Of a stretch of 64,000 bases of DNA, positions 37,459-50,028 are shown piece by piece (within the stretch, counting starts at the first letter, position 1; every line of letters begins with the position of its first letter). Source of the DNA: Steromphala cineraria (lineage: Eukaryota; Mollusca; Gastropoda; Trochida; Trochidae). The stretch lies in the NCBI GenBank assembly GCA_916613615.1, contig OU744735.1:51538082-51602081 (forward strand), written 5' to 3'. The notes below the pieces were generated by a model. The model was not told the DNA's origin. It worked only from the letters and a program-made list of their open reading frames with translations, and did not search any database. The position numbers and the translations under genes are program-made.

Positions 37459-40400
37459 ATGGCAGCCCCCTTAGATCTGAATGTTGCAAGGAAAAATCTC
37501 TCAGATGCTTTGGGAGATGCCATGAAAATGTATACAAAGAATTTGAAATACTTAATATTTCTTTTTGAAGCTAAAAAAATTCAAGTTATTAATGGAACAC
37601 AGCTTAGGGCTAGAGAAATAATGTGTGTCATCATTACTGTCATGTCTTTTTTGTCTCTTTACTGTGGTCACCATAACATGAAAAAAATAGAGAAAAGACA
37701 TAGTACTTAAACTAAGTATAGAGGTCAAAAATGCTAATGATTAGGCATATATCTTGCTGATTTTGATTAGTTAATTAACATCTGATTATGATTGTCTTGT
37801 TCACTGTTAGTTCAAAACAGAAGTAAACTTTTACTTATGTTCTTTTATTTACAAGTTGAAACAAAGACAAAAATCAATGTGAGACATGTCCTTTGAACTA
37901 TGATATCAACTTCTTACAATTATTTGTTTGCTTTCAAATAGACCTATCTGATTTACCTGAAGTATCATTTTACATAAGCTGTCAACATATTTCACTATGC
38001 ATATTATTGGTAAATGCCCCTCAAAGAAGACATTATTGGTAATTTATCCAAAAAAAATAGTTTCAGACAAGATGACAATTATAAACAAGATATTTGAAAT
38101 AATGATCATACTCACTTTTCTCCCTGTATTCATATAGGTGAACCCACATCCATAAGTATATTTGTGTTTATGAGGACCATATTAATGATGGAGCTGAACA
38201 TCCTCCTTGGATGGTGTCAATTTGTCTAATCTCTGCCTCAGGTGTATAACAAATCAATAACTTCTCTGTAATAGCTGTCAGAAATATAAGGGACATCCTT
38301 CTGTCAGGCTTGAGGATGAGACATTTCTGGAGGCTATTATCCTCTCTGTATCTTCCCTTGTCATTGGTGAATTGTGGCTCTCGATGAATATATTTTGGAA
38401 AGATGGGAATAACAAAGCTTTCTCAATGTACACTGTTTTATTGTTTTAAGAAACTTATTTTGAAACAGTATTTATGTAATTATCATGATATTTCATTAGG
38501 TATTATATGTTTGAATTGATGATTTGCTCAATTTGAAATCGTAAAATCATGTGACGGCAAAGGTGAATAATATTAAATAGCGTCATTTCACTAGCACAAT
38601 TGAATTTATTCAATTAGATTATTCATTTATATTAAGGAATAACAAGAAATAATGCATAATTTATATTATTTTATGTATTAATGTTTTATTTACAGGTACT
38701 TGTACAACTTGAAATCATGGTTTAAACAGAAGGTACTTGTAATTACCTCATTTTTCATGTTTCAATATCTCTTAATATTATCTTTATTGTGCATATTAGT
38801 AACCAAGAAATTTTTAAAAAGTGAAAAAAAAACCAGCTTTAACATGTTTAAACGGCAACTATGTTTTAGTTACATTACATAATGTAGTTGACACATTATA
38901 TTAAATGAATACTAGATCAGATTACGCTGAAAATTGCATGATCATACTAAACCTTTGATTAAAAAGTGTAGATCTGAATGTTAATGCTGTGTCTGTCATC
39001 TTTTTGTAGATTAGCAAAGAAGATTTTGACCTGGAAGCTCGTAAACTCCTCAAAGGGGATACTGGTAAGATTGTTCATCAGGTGAAGCCAAAAGAACTTA
39101 GATTTAGGAAATAGTTTTTAAGAAGAATAACAAATATCAAATTTTTTGTTATATGTTTGTAAAGTCTTTGCACTTTTTAGACTTGAGCAGATCAGTGGCT
39201 CATTTTGGTCACTCACTAACATTGTAATTCATAGATAAATAAGCTTTTACACATTAAAAATGAAAATATGTTAATGAATATCATTAAAAAAATATTGATT
39301 GTCTTAAAAGCAATTTGTTCATATGGTTGAAGTTAATCAACTCAGTGTGAATTACAGGGAGACAGACAGCTGTTGCAACTTGCATGAGAGCCACATGGCC
39401 TGACCTGTAGCAATGATTGTATCATCATGTCAGACCTGCTGTGTTAACAGTGTGTGTCTGATCATCGAATGCTCTAGAGAAAGTGCTTGCCAATTTTATC
39501 AGTTTGACCATTTTGTCTAAGAAGTTACGAAAAAATATGTATGTAATATTAGATTTTAAAAATGTGTCATGAATTCCTAGTGCAACATCAGTATTGGTGT
39601 GAGTATTTTACCAAGGCTCCTCATCTCGGGGGCGTAGCTCAGTGGTAGAGTGTCCACTCGTCACCCAGAGGACGCAGTCTGATTAAAATCGACTGTGATT
39701 CGAGGAAAAAAGTGTAAAAATATTGTCTCTAGTGGGGTTTGAACTTCAACCAGCCCGACTTTCCTCTCATTCACAGTCTGAAGGCACCCCTATTACCCGC
39801 ATGTTCTGACGCAAGCTCATCTAGCCAATCGCAAGGGGCGCAGTAAAAGCTTCGGTATCATGCAGGGGCAGGTAACTCCAGTGTACCATTCTTTATACAT
39901 AATCGCCGCTAAACGCTATTTAAAAACGAGGATGTGATTGGATAGCTTATGACTGGGTTTGTCTGCGCTAAACTGGTCATAGGAACATGCGATAGAGGTG
40001 GGTGCATTCAGACCGAGACGGAGAGGATGTTCTGGCTGGTTCGAGCCCCTATAGAGACAATATTTTTGATATTTTATTCCTCGGAGTACGGTCGATTTTA
40101 ATCGGACTGCCGGAGGACGGGTTCGATTCCCGGTTGCGTCATACCAAAAGACTTTAAAAGGTGGGAGTTGTTGCTGCCTTGATTGACACTCAGCATTGTA
40201 ATTTGTAAAGGCAGAACAACGATTTAACTTGCCCTGCACCGTGGCTGCTTGGTGCCATTGGCACAAATCAAATGTCCAATGTACATGTACTGAGGACAAT
40301 AAAGTGTTATTATTATTATATGATAGATAGGTCTACCCTTGTCACAAAGACATTGAACAGTGAAGAATTAAGAGATTTATTTGTGACTTTTGACTTTGTT

Positions 40401-43400
40401 GTTATTCTCCAAATCAATAAACTCATAGAGTTTCTCTTCTCATCTTTAAAAACTCTGTGTTATTTGTCTTTCAGTCCATCTTCACAATGAGTTCCTGTTG
40501 GCAATCATCGCCAGATGTCAAAGCAGCAGTTCTACAGTTGGTATGTCACACTGACTCATGTACCATAACACACTTCTACCATCTGATATTGCCCATATTC
40601 TCCTAGAAGAAAAATAAGATAACTAATCATACCAGTTTAAAAATGTAGTGACAAAACTGACAGCTATCACTGGAATTTACAAACAAAATAATTTTGGGAA
40701 TGAAAGGATAAAACATAAACCCTGTAAATGCAAACATTTTATTAGTCAACAATATATTTACAATGGTAGCATTAACAATTTCAGGCCAAAGATAGATCAG
40801 TTAAAGAAAGATCGTTTGATTTTATGCTATCACAAAATATGTGTTCTTATCGGTAAAACAATTTCTACCTTCTCATATTGCCAAAAGTTTCTCAGAATAA
40901 AAATCACTAAGATGACTCACTCTACCAGTTTTGAAATTTAGTATCAACACTCATAACATGAAGTAGTATCAACATTAGTATTATTATAACTACCAAATCT
41001 TACCTGAACATTTTCCTTGTATAAAAACACATTTATTCGTACATGCTTTTATCCTTGATCACAAATTGTACTATCACTCTTCTTGACTTCTTAATGAGAA
41101 CCAAAAAATTTGCAGCAATTATCTCTGTTAAAGATAAAATTAATTGAAAAAACTTTGACTTACCAAACTTCAAAGTTATTATCTTTTAATGAAGTGACCT
41201 TGAGTGACTACTTTTTCCAAGAAAATAAGGTTCAAGTTTACTAAAGAGTTGCGTGTATTGCAGTATCTAAAGAGAAGAGCCAGTCTAGCATGACGTCCCC
41301 CTCCAAGCTGAAGAAGGGGAAGATCAAGAGAAAGATCCCAGGTGGACGAGCCAATCAACAGGTGCGTTACATTGATAACTCTTTGTTGTCATAGCAACTA
41401 AAGTGGTTGTCCGCTAGGCTCGATATTCAAGTATTAATGTCATGGTTTATGCAACTATCAGAATTATCAATATATTACAGTCCACAGAACTCCATCGCAT
41501 GCAAATGTCATTGATAACCTCACAATAAAGTTTATGGGTTTGTTCTTCATTGTTCCACAGTTTACATTGTATATATTATATATAAGTTGTCTATAAGTAC
41601 TCGTATACAAACACATCCAAAGTTCTCAAATTCATGAACACCATCGTGGCAACCTTTACATTGTTACATCCATATTGAAGAGAGTAAGAATGCGTAACTT
41701 AAAGGTAATGGCGATAAATGAATATGCTTATAAAAATATTTTAAAGTGACACAGAGTATCTTTCTTAAAATTTTATTTGGATTTGATAAGCTACAAAATA
41801 TCTAATATGCTGTTTGAAGTTCATATCTCATCACTGGACTTGCAAATATATCCATTAATGCATAATATCTCTAAAATGCATGATTTTATGGAAAAATCAA
41901 GAAAACATCTCAAATGCGTTTAATATTCGAAATTATGCATCCAATTAATCTACCTATTAGTTACAATACATAATAAACACTATCGAATCAAAAATATCTT
42001 CCTGTCAGCTTATGACAAGGTTTCAAAATTACGTTTGGCGAATTTGCGCGCGCCACTCGAGCCACATTGTCCGGTTTTCGATCAAAATCCCGACTTTGAA
42101 TGGCCGTATTTTCGCTCTAATGTTCTGATGGACCTTTAACTTGTTATTTTCAGTAACAGTTAGTGGTTTCCGATGTTATAACATCGATTTCAAAATTTGA
42201 CATATGTGATCCTATCAACATACTCTGTGTCACTTTAAGGTGATTATACTTACAGTAACTGTCCAGTTATTAGAATTATTAAGAAGTAGTGCCCAAGATT
42301 CATGTAAAATGTTTAAAGTATTTGTAGTGTTATCTTTCTCTTGTATCACCGTTGGTGGTTTTATCGTAAAAGATTGATTAATTGTATGTGCTCTTGGTAC
42401 CAATCAGCCATACTGCAACCTCTGATGAAGCATTTACCTATCATTGGAATGCAGATGTTGGGATTCATCGATGATAAATCTTTATTGTCATAGTTACAGT
42501 GAATAATGTTGATAATGGCTGAAATTTTGCCAAAACGTGGTAAAACAAAAATTTACAATGTACTGTGCGAAAGCTGTTTATCATATTATAGGCACATTTC
42601 AGCTTTATTCAAACCATTTGTCTATCCTTAAAAGAGTTCAAACTTCCATATTTTGATGTCTCTTGGTATGACCAACTGGTATTTTGCACTCCTGCATGGG
42701 TGTACTACTCACATGTTGAAGATACAACATTTTGATGAAATTACAATGTTATAAAATATTAACTAGTTGTGTATTCTGTTTTTCAGCAAAGATTTGTTCC
42801 TGTAAATGCCCTGAGTCACTCCCCTAAAGTCTCGACCAAGGCTCTAGAGGAAGGGGCATCACCTTTAGGTATAGAATAATGTTCTTTTATCTTGATGAAT
42901 GTTACAATGATAATAAAATAATAAAATGGTTGTCGTGACTTCTTTAGCAGTCATTTGCAAGAGAAATAAGCAGTTTTTGTTTTTGACTGAATTTTTCTTA
43001 TCAATTTCAAATAGTATGTGCTTTATCCCTAATGGTAAATTCCTATTATTGCAACATTATTTTAATTTCCATTTTCAACGTTCATGAAATGTGTTTATGT
43101 TGATATTAATTGTCATATTGATATCAATTATCATAAAAAATTTGTTTTTAATTATTGATTTCTTGTTGCAACACTATCTTCATAGAAATCTAGTCACATT
43201 AAGATGTTCATGCTTTATGTAAAAAAATAAGTGACGGCTCTTTTCAAACGTCTCAGTTTTAAAATTCATGACATGTCACATGATAGGTTAATGTTCATAC
43301 CGTCATATCAATGAAGTGAGACTTCAAAATGGCGTCATTTGCTTCAGGTTTCATGACACGAGACTGCCTCCTGCCGGATATCTCGCTGATGCATGGTCGG

Positions 43401-45633
43401 ATGTTGGTGTGTGCGTGGGAGTATGATCTTCAAGACGTTGCTCCTAACACCGTCAAGGCTCTCATACAATCTGTCGAGGTGAGTGAATGGTCTAGATGAA
43501 TCTCTTTAATAATAGGGGAGATAAATCCTTCATTGACACATACAGTCAGCTGCCGAATGAGCAGAATTTTGCAGTAACTTTCTAAGGCAGATAAACCTCC
43601 TTTATCAGATTGAGGGTTCTTAAAGGCTTCTAGCCCATGAATTGATCTTGTAAGTTTGGGAAAATGTCACAAAATTAGTATCTTTTAATAATAAATAAAT
43701 AATAAATTATATGTTTTGATAGAATATCTACATTTCTGATGATTGATGATCAGATTTAACAAAATGCCTTATAATGCTGTAGCAAGGCTTTTTGCACTCA
43801 GCGCTGATGATAGGCTTCACTTCCAAATTTTGTCGTTTTTTGCTGAGTGTGTGCTTTTCTTTATCAAGTTGTAAAATATAAATTACCATAATGTTTGCCC
43901 CAGTAACATGATTCAACTGGGTTGTGTAATCATTATGTATTTATAACATTTTAATTCATAAACAGAATTGACCCTCTTGAATTAGGTTTCTACAAAAAAT
44001 GCCCCAATGTCCCTTTGACATTAGCTCTCATTTGATGCACAAGTGGAGGTGCAATTGTATTGTGATAGGGCATTCTGATGTCATAGAAAAGACAATAGAG
44101 ATGATTGTATATTATCTGCAGTGAATGTCTTTCCAAAAATAATTGGTATCGCATTTACAGGCCACATTTATTGTGAGCACTATGATCTAAGTGATGAGGG
44201 AATATCTTGTTACCCTGTCTGCAGGGGTCCACCTCCCTTTCAAAGTGTTTTGATTATAAGTGCATATTCTGTTTGGTTCCATAACTGACAGATCCAACTG
44301 AAGAACATCATATCCCTGGTGTTGGCCCGGCGGAGTGGGTTCAAACTGCGAGAGAAGCGTTTCCGGTACGGGATGGGTTCCGAGATTCCCAGTCCTTATC
44401 TTCGTCAGACCCAGTTGATGGACAACACCATATCAGAGAGGTAGATTAGCTTCGTCTCTCTATCCTGATACATCAGCGTATTTGATTTCACTCAAGCTAC
44501 ACAATATGCTTATATCTCTCGAGCCAAAAGTCTCCTATGGCTATTTACATAACCAGCCAATGAAATTACTTGCATCCAGCAGTAGCGGCAGTCCCCAGAT
44601 GAAAGAATACAAGGACTCCGGATGATTTCCTTCAGGTTCTTTCATCTCTTGAAAGCAAGCAAATGTAACCTGCAGTAATGACTAACCATTTGTTATCAAA
44701 ACAAGGCATTTAAAGGGACAATCCTGTCTGCATTTAACAAGAAAGATATCAGGGTTTTTGAACAAGTTTAGTGGATTCAAATACGTTGATGTAGCAATAT
44801 ATGTCCTTCAAGTTTATCTTGCATTTAGGAAATGACGAATTTTAGATCAGAAACATGTTATACTCAAATTGATCCCCTTAAATGTATTATTTATTCAAAA
44901 TACTTATTGTTTATTACATGGTTACCGGTAATTTAAATTGGACTTGGTTTTGACTGTCAAAACTTATAATGATTAATTTCTGAATATTCATGTATGATGT
45001 TTTTCATCCAGCAATGCTACAGAAATCTCCAGTAATCACCACGGTCCTAGCATCAAGCCGTCACTCGATGTTGGGGAAGAGATGGCAGTCCATCGTTTGT
45101 CCTCCTCCCACCTGCCTGCTGATGAGCAAGGGCCCGTAACTCTGTATGACTTACTCGACGCACTGCAGGTTAGAGGTTTTGTGGAGGCCTTTTCAATGTC
45201 AAATTTCAGCAAATTTGTTTTGGTTTTGTTATTCACATCATCAGTGGAATTTCATCAATCCCTCCCTAATTTGCAAATTGCATGAAATAACTGAATTAAT
45301 TCAAATTCATTCATCGATAAAAAACTTGATGATGAAATGCTAGAATTTCAGAATATCAAATATTTTTATGATGTCAAAGTTCTATCAATTTCAATTTCAT
45401 ATTAACATTTTGTAAAGTACCTTTTCCAAAAACATTTTGATGATTAAATAATGTTGCTATTGCAGTTGTACCGCAGCAGTATCCCCTCCCACTCAGTCTA
45501 CGCCCCGGCAATCGAGCGTGTGGTTCATCGACTGTGGCATCCAAGTCTTGAGGAGGTGGAACAGGAGAGTATTCACCAGCAGGAAGTCTTCCTCAAACAG
45601 CAGCTGGCCAATCAGCAAGCTCCTGTCAGATAG
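37459..45633 (+). CDS. TADA1: Transcriptional adapter 1 (SAGA complex subunit)
   Basis: Complete. Ten exons join in phase: 37459-37529, 38696-38732, 39010-39064, 40475-40540, 41264-41361, 42787-42868, 43348-43478, 44292-44440, 45012-45168 and 45466-45633, giving 337 residues against 335 in human. TADA1 is the SAGA core subunit that pairs through a histone-fold-like region in the co-activator module. Conserved blocks are ARKNLSDALGDAMKMY, NLKSWFKQKISKEDFDLEA, HNEFLLAIIARCQ, LMHGRMLVCAWEYDL, VLARRSGFKLREKRFRYGMGS, cut here to LREKRFRYGMG, then YDLLDALQ and ERVVHRLWHPSLEE. A basic KKGKIKRK stretch lies in exon 5. Intron 3 hosts the SINE and foldback insertion; intron 5 hosts a MITE. The 3' UTR begins inside a tandem repeat array. 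Confidence 0.97.
39629..40321 (+). mobile_element. tRNA-derived SINE (Meta-SINE-like), interrupted by a DNA transposon
   Basis: The 5' part is a tRNA-like head with an A box, TAGCTCAGTGGTAGAG (39635-39650). The B box, GGTTCGATTCC, is at 40120-40130, displaced by the 435 bp insertion 39675-40109. After the head comes AAGACTTTAAAAGGTGGGAG and CTCAGCATTG, which I associate with the Meta-SINE central domain. A tail ends in AATAAAGTG and a TTATTATTATTA run. Family name from memory; head, boxes and tail are seen directly. Confidence 0.8.
39675..40109. mobile_element. 435 bp long-TIR foldback element with 10 bp target-site duplication
   Basis: Ends CAGTCTGATTAAAATCGAC (left) and GTCGATTTTAATCGGACTG (right) are inverted copies. 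Imperfect inverted similarity continues far inwards (shared AAAAATATTGTCTCTA, ACCAGCC, GTCTGAA, CGCATGTTC). Flanking 10 bp repeats CCAGAGGACG (39665-39674) and CCGGAGGACG (40110-40119) differ at one base. No ORF. Termini begin CAGTC like the element at 483-746. A 9-10 bp duplication suggests Mutator-like mobilisation. Confidence 0.85.
41741..42238. mobile_element. 498 bp MITE in TADA1 intron 5
   Basis: Terminal inverted repeats TTAAAGTGACACAGAGTAT (left) and ATACTCTGTGTCACTTTAA (right). The outermost TTAA on both sides allows a TTAA (piggyBac-type) or TA (Tc/mariner-type) target. The interior is A+T-rich without an ORF. Confidence 0.8.
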
Positions 45634-46330
45634 ATGGACCAATCATGAGACAGCGATCATAAGTGTCCATTATATTGACTGATCAGTTGGCAGGATCCAT
45701 TCAAGAAGTAGCTCTGATATTAACTGGCCAATCAACCAGCTCCTGTCAGAAAGATGGACCAATCAAAAGACAGTTTTCAGAAAGTGTCCATTATATTGAC
45801 TGATCAGTCGGCAGACTCTCGTCACACAAATCAGGAGACAGGATCAATTCAAGAAGTAGCTTTGTTATTAACTGCCCAATCTACAAGCTCCTGTCATATA
45901 GTTGGACCAATCAGAAGACAGTTTTCAGAAAGTGTTCATTATATTGACTGATCAGTTGGCAGACTCCTGTCACAAAGATTAGGAGACAGGGTCCATTCAA
46001 GAAGTAGCTATAATGATATCTACTGGCCAATCAGCCAGCTCTTGCCAGAAAGATGGACCAATCGGAAGACAGCTTTCATGCTTGTGTCCATTATATTGAT
46101 TGATTAATGAGCAGACTCACCTCACATAGACACACAAATCAGGTGACAGGATCAATTCAAGAAGATGATCTGATATTGACAGGCCAATCAACAAGCTCCT
46201 TTCAGATGGGCCAATCAGAAGACAGCTTTTGTTTAAGTGTTCATTCAAGAAGAAGCTCTGATATTGACAGGCCAGTCAACAAGCTCCTGTTAGGTAGATG
46301 AACCAATCAGATGACAGCTTTCGTAACATT
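45601..46330. repeat. Tandem repeat (5-6 units, about 150 bp) starting in TADA1 coding sequence
   Basis: Units start near 45601, 45726, 45871, 46022, 46181 and 46269. Each begins CTGGCCAATCA..CAAGCTCCTGTCAGA or similar, with GATGGACCAATC, GTCCATTATATTGACTGATC and ATTCAAGAAGTAGCT further on. The first unit includes the last codons and stop of TADA1 (the QLANQQAPVR segment); the rest lie in its 3' UTR. Later units are shorter and more diverged. Confidence 0.9.
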
Positions 46331-46818
46331 AACAATCCTGAAAGAGAACTCTGATATGTAGAAGCCAAATTAGAAGATTAGATTCAGAAGAGATATTTGA
46401 TGAAGAAATGATTTTCATGTAGAAAACCTTTCAGAGTATCTGGAAAAACAGTAGAACATCAACTTGGTTTTCCATATCAGGAAATCCAAAGAGATTTGCA
46501 AAGTTTTGGCCAAGAGGAGCATTTTCATAAGATGTCTTTTTCATGTAGCTTTTCAGTGACATTGATAAATTGTTTATATATATGATCGCATTTATTTCAA
46601 GGGGAATGTCTTGAATTCCTTAGAGTTATAGTCATATGTGTAATTCTCAGACTTTTCACATGAGGTCACAGTCCTCCAGATAATTGTGTGACCTATTGGT
46701 AACAGTTGAACAATGTATTGTTCATAGCTTGCTGATGTAAAATATTACTCTTCTGATTTGGACAAGTTTAGTACTGTATGATTATGAAATTGAAGAATCC
46801 AAACATCTTCTGTATTTG

Positions 46819-46824
46819 AATAAA
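46819..46824 (+). promoter_or_regulatory. TADA1 polyadenylation signal AATAAA
   Basis: Canonical AATAAA about 1.2 kb after the TADA1 stop and just before the next repeat element, followed by a T-rich stretch. This would put the whole tandem array inside the 3' UTR. Confidence 0.6.
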
Positions 46825-46938
46825 TGTGTTATACTTGCTTTCAAACACTTTTCTAATTTATGTGCTTAGTCACGATAGTGTTGCTGTCTATTACTAGCAG
46901 CCTGCAAAACTGAATTCAAAGCGTTGTCAATTCACCTC

Positions 46939-47497
46939 ATTAGCAGCCCCGTCTAAGGACGGAGCTGCTATCAGTATTTGTGCAGTTTACGTCGCTGCCG
47001 CACTCATACTAATGGCTAAAACATTTTTCCACTAAGCTTTCCAGAACTGATATTCATAACTTACTGCTTATACCTCGGGGGAACGATTTTGACATGTTCA
47101 CTTTCAAGGTCTAAGGTCAAAGTCACGAGCTATAAAATCACTAAAACATTCCTTGTAACCACGATAACTTGAAAAGTTTTTGTGCTATGAAGCTATTATT
47201 TGGTATATATCATCCTTGGAAGAGTAAAAGATTTTGAAAGTTTTTCGCTACAATCTGTCAAAGGTCAAGGTAATGACTTCAGCATGGTTTAGCAAAAATG
47301 CTTTATTTTAACTGTGACAATTTAAATCATTACATGATTGTTATACTCAATGAAAAGTGTTCATTGATCGCGTGACCTTGAATGTCAAAGGTCAAGGTCA
47401 CAAACAAATGCCCAATTTGCTAAGGCCTGAAGAAGGCGAAACCCGCAGTTTCGGGGCTGCTCTGCTTTTGCGGTATCCCGCAGACGCTAATCTAGTT
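46939..47497 (-). mobile_element. Second, shorter copy of the ribozyme-associated repeat (inverted)
   Basis: On the minus strand it begins ATTCCTAAACTAGATTAGCG and TGCGGGATACCGCAAAAGC. It carries AGCAGCCCCGAAAC, has one or two GACCTTGACC blocks, and ends in the hairpin TAGCAGCTCCGTC/GACGGGGCTGCTAAT. It lacks most internal repeat blocks and lacks the hammerhead upstream of its 5' end. Orientation is opposite to the copy at 29436-30881. Confidence 0.8.
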
Positions 47498-47517
47498 TAG
47501 GAATGAAGTCACACTTT

Positions 47518-47830
47518 TTAGCTCATCTGACCTGCAAGGCCCGATGGGCTTATGGCATGGCATGGTGTCCGGCTTCCATCCGTAAACTTTGTGGAATTTC
47601 AACTTCTTCTCTAGAACCGTAAGGCCTAGAGAGCTGAAACTTTGTGTACAGACTCCTTGGCTAGTGAGGATTAAAAATTATAGCTTTGCTGGTCCTGTGG
47701 CTCTACACGCCCTAAAGACCTATTTTCATCTTCCTCTCCATAAGTTTCACTAAATTTTCAACTTTTAATCCCCATTTGCCAAGTCACCTGTTTAAAAGCC
47801 TAAGATTTCAGGCATGACAAGCTAAAAATA
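47518..47830 (+). repeat. Interspersed repeat with GATGGGCTTATGGCATGGCATG head
   Basis: Starts TTAGCTCATCTGACCTGCAA, then CCCGATGGGCTTATGGCATG. An internal unit follows with CTTCTCTAGAACCGTAAGGC, GTGTACAGACTCCTTGGCTA and GGTCCTGTGGCTCT. The same head and units recur at 61550-62060. No ORF; class uncertain. Confidence 0.65.
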
Positions 47831-49665
47831 AGAATAAACAAAGACCCACTTGAATGAATTATTTATTTTCCACTTTATATATTTTTATCATTTGAACAAA
47901 ATATGTAACCTGAACAGGCTGAAGCCAACTGCATGTTGTAAACTATTTGTAATAATCCATCAATAAACAGTTATTGAGGAAGAAAAATAAGGTACAAGTT
48001 GACAATAAAATCTAACTTATTAAATTTCTACTTGTTGCTATTGACAAACTACCAGGCAAGTTTGCAGCTAATTTCATAATGAAAATAAGGTCCAAGCTGG
48101 AACACAGAGTTATCTCCCTTTTAATCCAAACAATCAACAAGAAAATTGGTTGACTACAAAACAAACCTATATGTAAATATGATCTGACAACCTTGGTATG
48201 TTTTAGACAGGTTACGGAATCTCTAACATTTCACTGTCCTCCCTCACATAAACTACACCTAACCTATCGTTCAGATCATGTATTGACTAATTGTAACACT
48301 AACAATCTGAAAGATTCATATTTTTGTCCTTATTTGCAGGAAGACTCACAATTAAAAGTACTAACCAGCTTTTCTGAAGCCCCTCTGATACATTGCCTAT
48401 GGAAATTTGACAATCCTTATTAGCCTACATAAGTTGTGCATTTGACAAGTATCCGAAATAGCTGCCTATTATTATTTCTGATAATTTCTAAGAAGACAAC
48501 ACATGGAGTTACCCGCCTGAGGAGGGAGACCTCATATGATATTGAGACGCTTATTCAAAACATGACTACCATGGAAACATGTTTATTATTTCTAATAATT
48601 TCCAAATTTGAGGGGATGATCAGTTTTTGTATTTGAATTGTTGGATTTTCTTTCCAAAATATGTTGATTGCGTAAATAAATCATTTTGTAGTAAAAGTAG
48701 GAACACTCAAATCGGGAGGTAGGCACACACTGTCTCTTCTGTACAAAAGTATCAAATATTTCAACTTGTTCATAATCTGAAAGGCCAATTTTATTTTAAT
48801 AAACTTCTCTTAAAACAACAAAATATACATTCTGAAATTCTTGTAAATGTTCTAAAAGAAATTGAGAATAGAAAAGAACTCCAAGATAATTTCTCTTTCT
48901 TTATAACCATAGTTTTCCTAATGTGCAATGAAATAATACAGTGATTAAAGTAAATCTTATAATAACAAAGGAAACAGCTCAATGCCAACACAATTTGTGA
49001 AATAGATTGTATAACTAAATTGCATAGTCTTAATACGTAAAATATTTCCTCTCAAGATTAATTATTATCTAGCAGTGGATAATCACAAAGATTTGAAGTC
49101 AAAGTCAGCTGTTTCATTTCAAAATTACGGAAGCAAATTATGTACATTTATATTGACAAACATTGTCATGATTTTGTGGAAAAGACACTTATTTAAAACA
49201 AACACAATAAAACTCTCAGAGAAATTCATCAGGATTAACTATTGTGATATGTTCTAAACACCACATGATTACCTAGAGTAATTAATTAAACACTGTCTAT
49301 TACAGAACTCAGAACATAACAAAACTGTAAAACAACATTACATGCACATGAAATGGAAAAATTTAACACAATCTGACCTCAGAAAAGGTAACGCCTTACA
49401 TTTCCGCAATACTAGATTCATCTTTATTGTAAGAAAACAAGGTTCCTGGAAAATAGCTTCTTTGTGGAAATACATACTGTATTTTCACAATACAGAAATT
49501 GTAATCCTGAAAACCCTCATTTTCCATGAATGCCACTCTAAATGCCCTTCAAAAAGTTATCTGGTTTTGGTAGTTGAAGTATATCATCAATTGCTCAACA
49601 TTAGATGTATTGTAGGACAAATACCTTAAAAGCAGAAAACATTGGGTTACTCAGCATGATAAGCC
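47831..49665. other. Intergenic, no gene seen
   Basis: A+T-rich with no exon supported by splice sites plus codon-like sequence. The ORFs present are short and low in complexity. Confidence 0.5.
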
Positions 49666-50028
49666 TTAAAGGGGCAGTAGCACGTTTTTTGATAATTTTA
49701 TATTTCAAATTTTTCACTTATAATTGTAAGTTAATGCTAAATGTATTATTTTGACAGTGTCAAAAATCTCATTACACAAGCCAATCATCCATAGTCAGAG
49801 GACAAAATATGAAGATTCACATAAAATACATTGACGGCCATTTTGTGTGTTCACCTTTAATTCCTTTTGTGTAAGAAAAAGCAATGGCATGGCTAAACTT
49901 TACGTTATATATTTGAATTATTACTGCTTCATTTCGTTTAGATACATTGTCTTTCAATTGGAACCATTTATTTTCATTTTCCTGACATCACCCTATATTC
50001 CCCCTAAAAACGTGCTACTGCTCCTTTA
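49666..50028 (+). mobile_element. 363 bp MITE with AAAGGGGCAGTAGCACG termini, copy 1
   Basis: Left end TTAAAGGGGCAGTAGCACGT and right end ACGTGCTACTGCTCCTTTAA are inverted copies. The interior contains GTCAAAAATCTCATTACACA and TACATTGACGGCCATTTTGT. A second full copy lies inverted at 59765-60127. No ORF. TA or TTAA target. Confidence 0.85.

Noticed and set aside
39629..39700. Possible tRNA gene (TAGCTCAGTGGTAGAG box)
   Set aside because: No acceptor stem or T arm follows; the B box is 470 bp away and the flanking sequence is a SINE body, so this is a tRNA-derived SINE head, not a tRNA gene.
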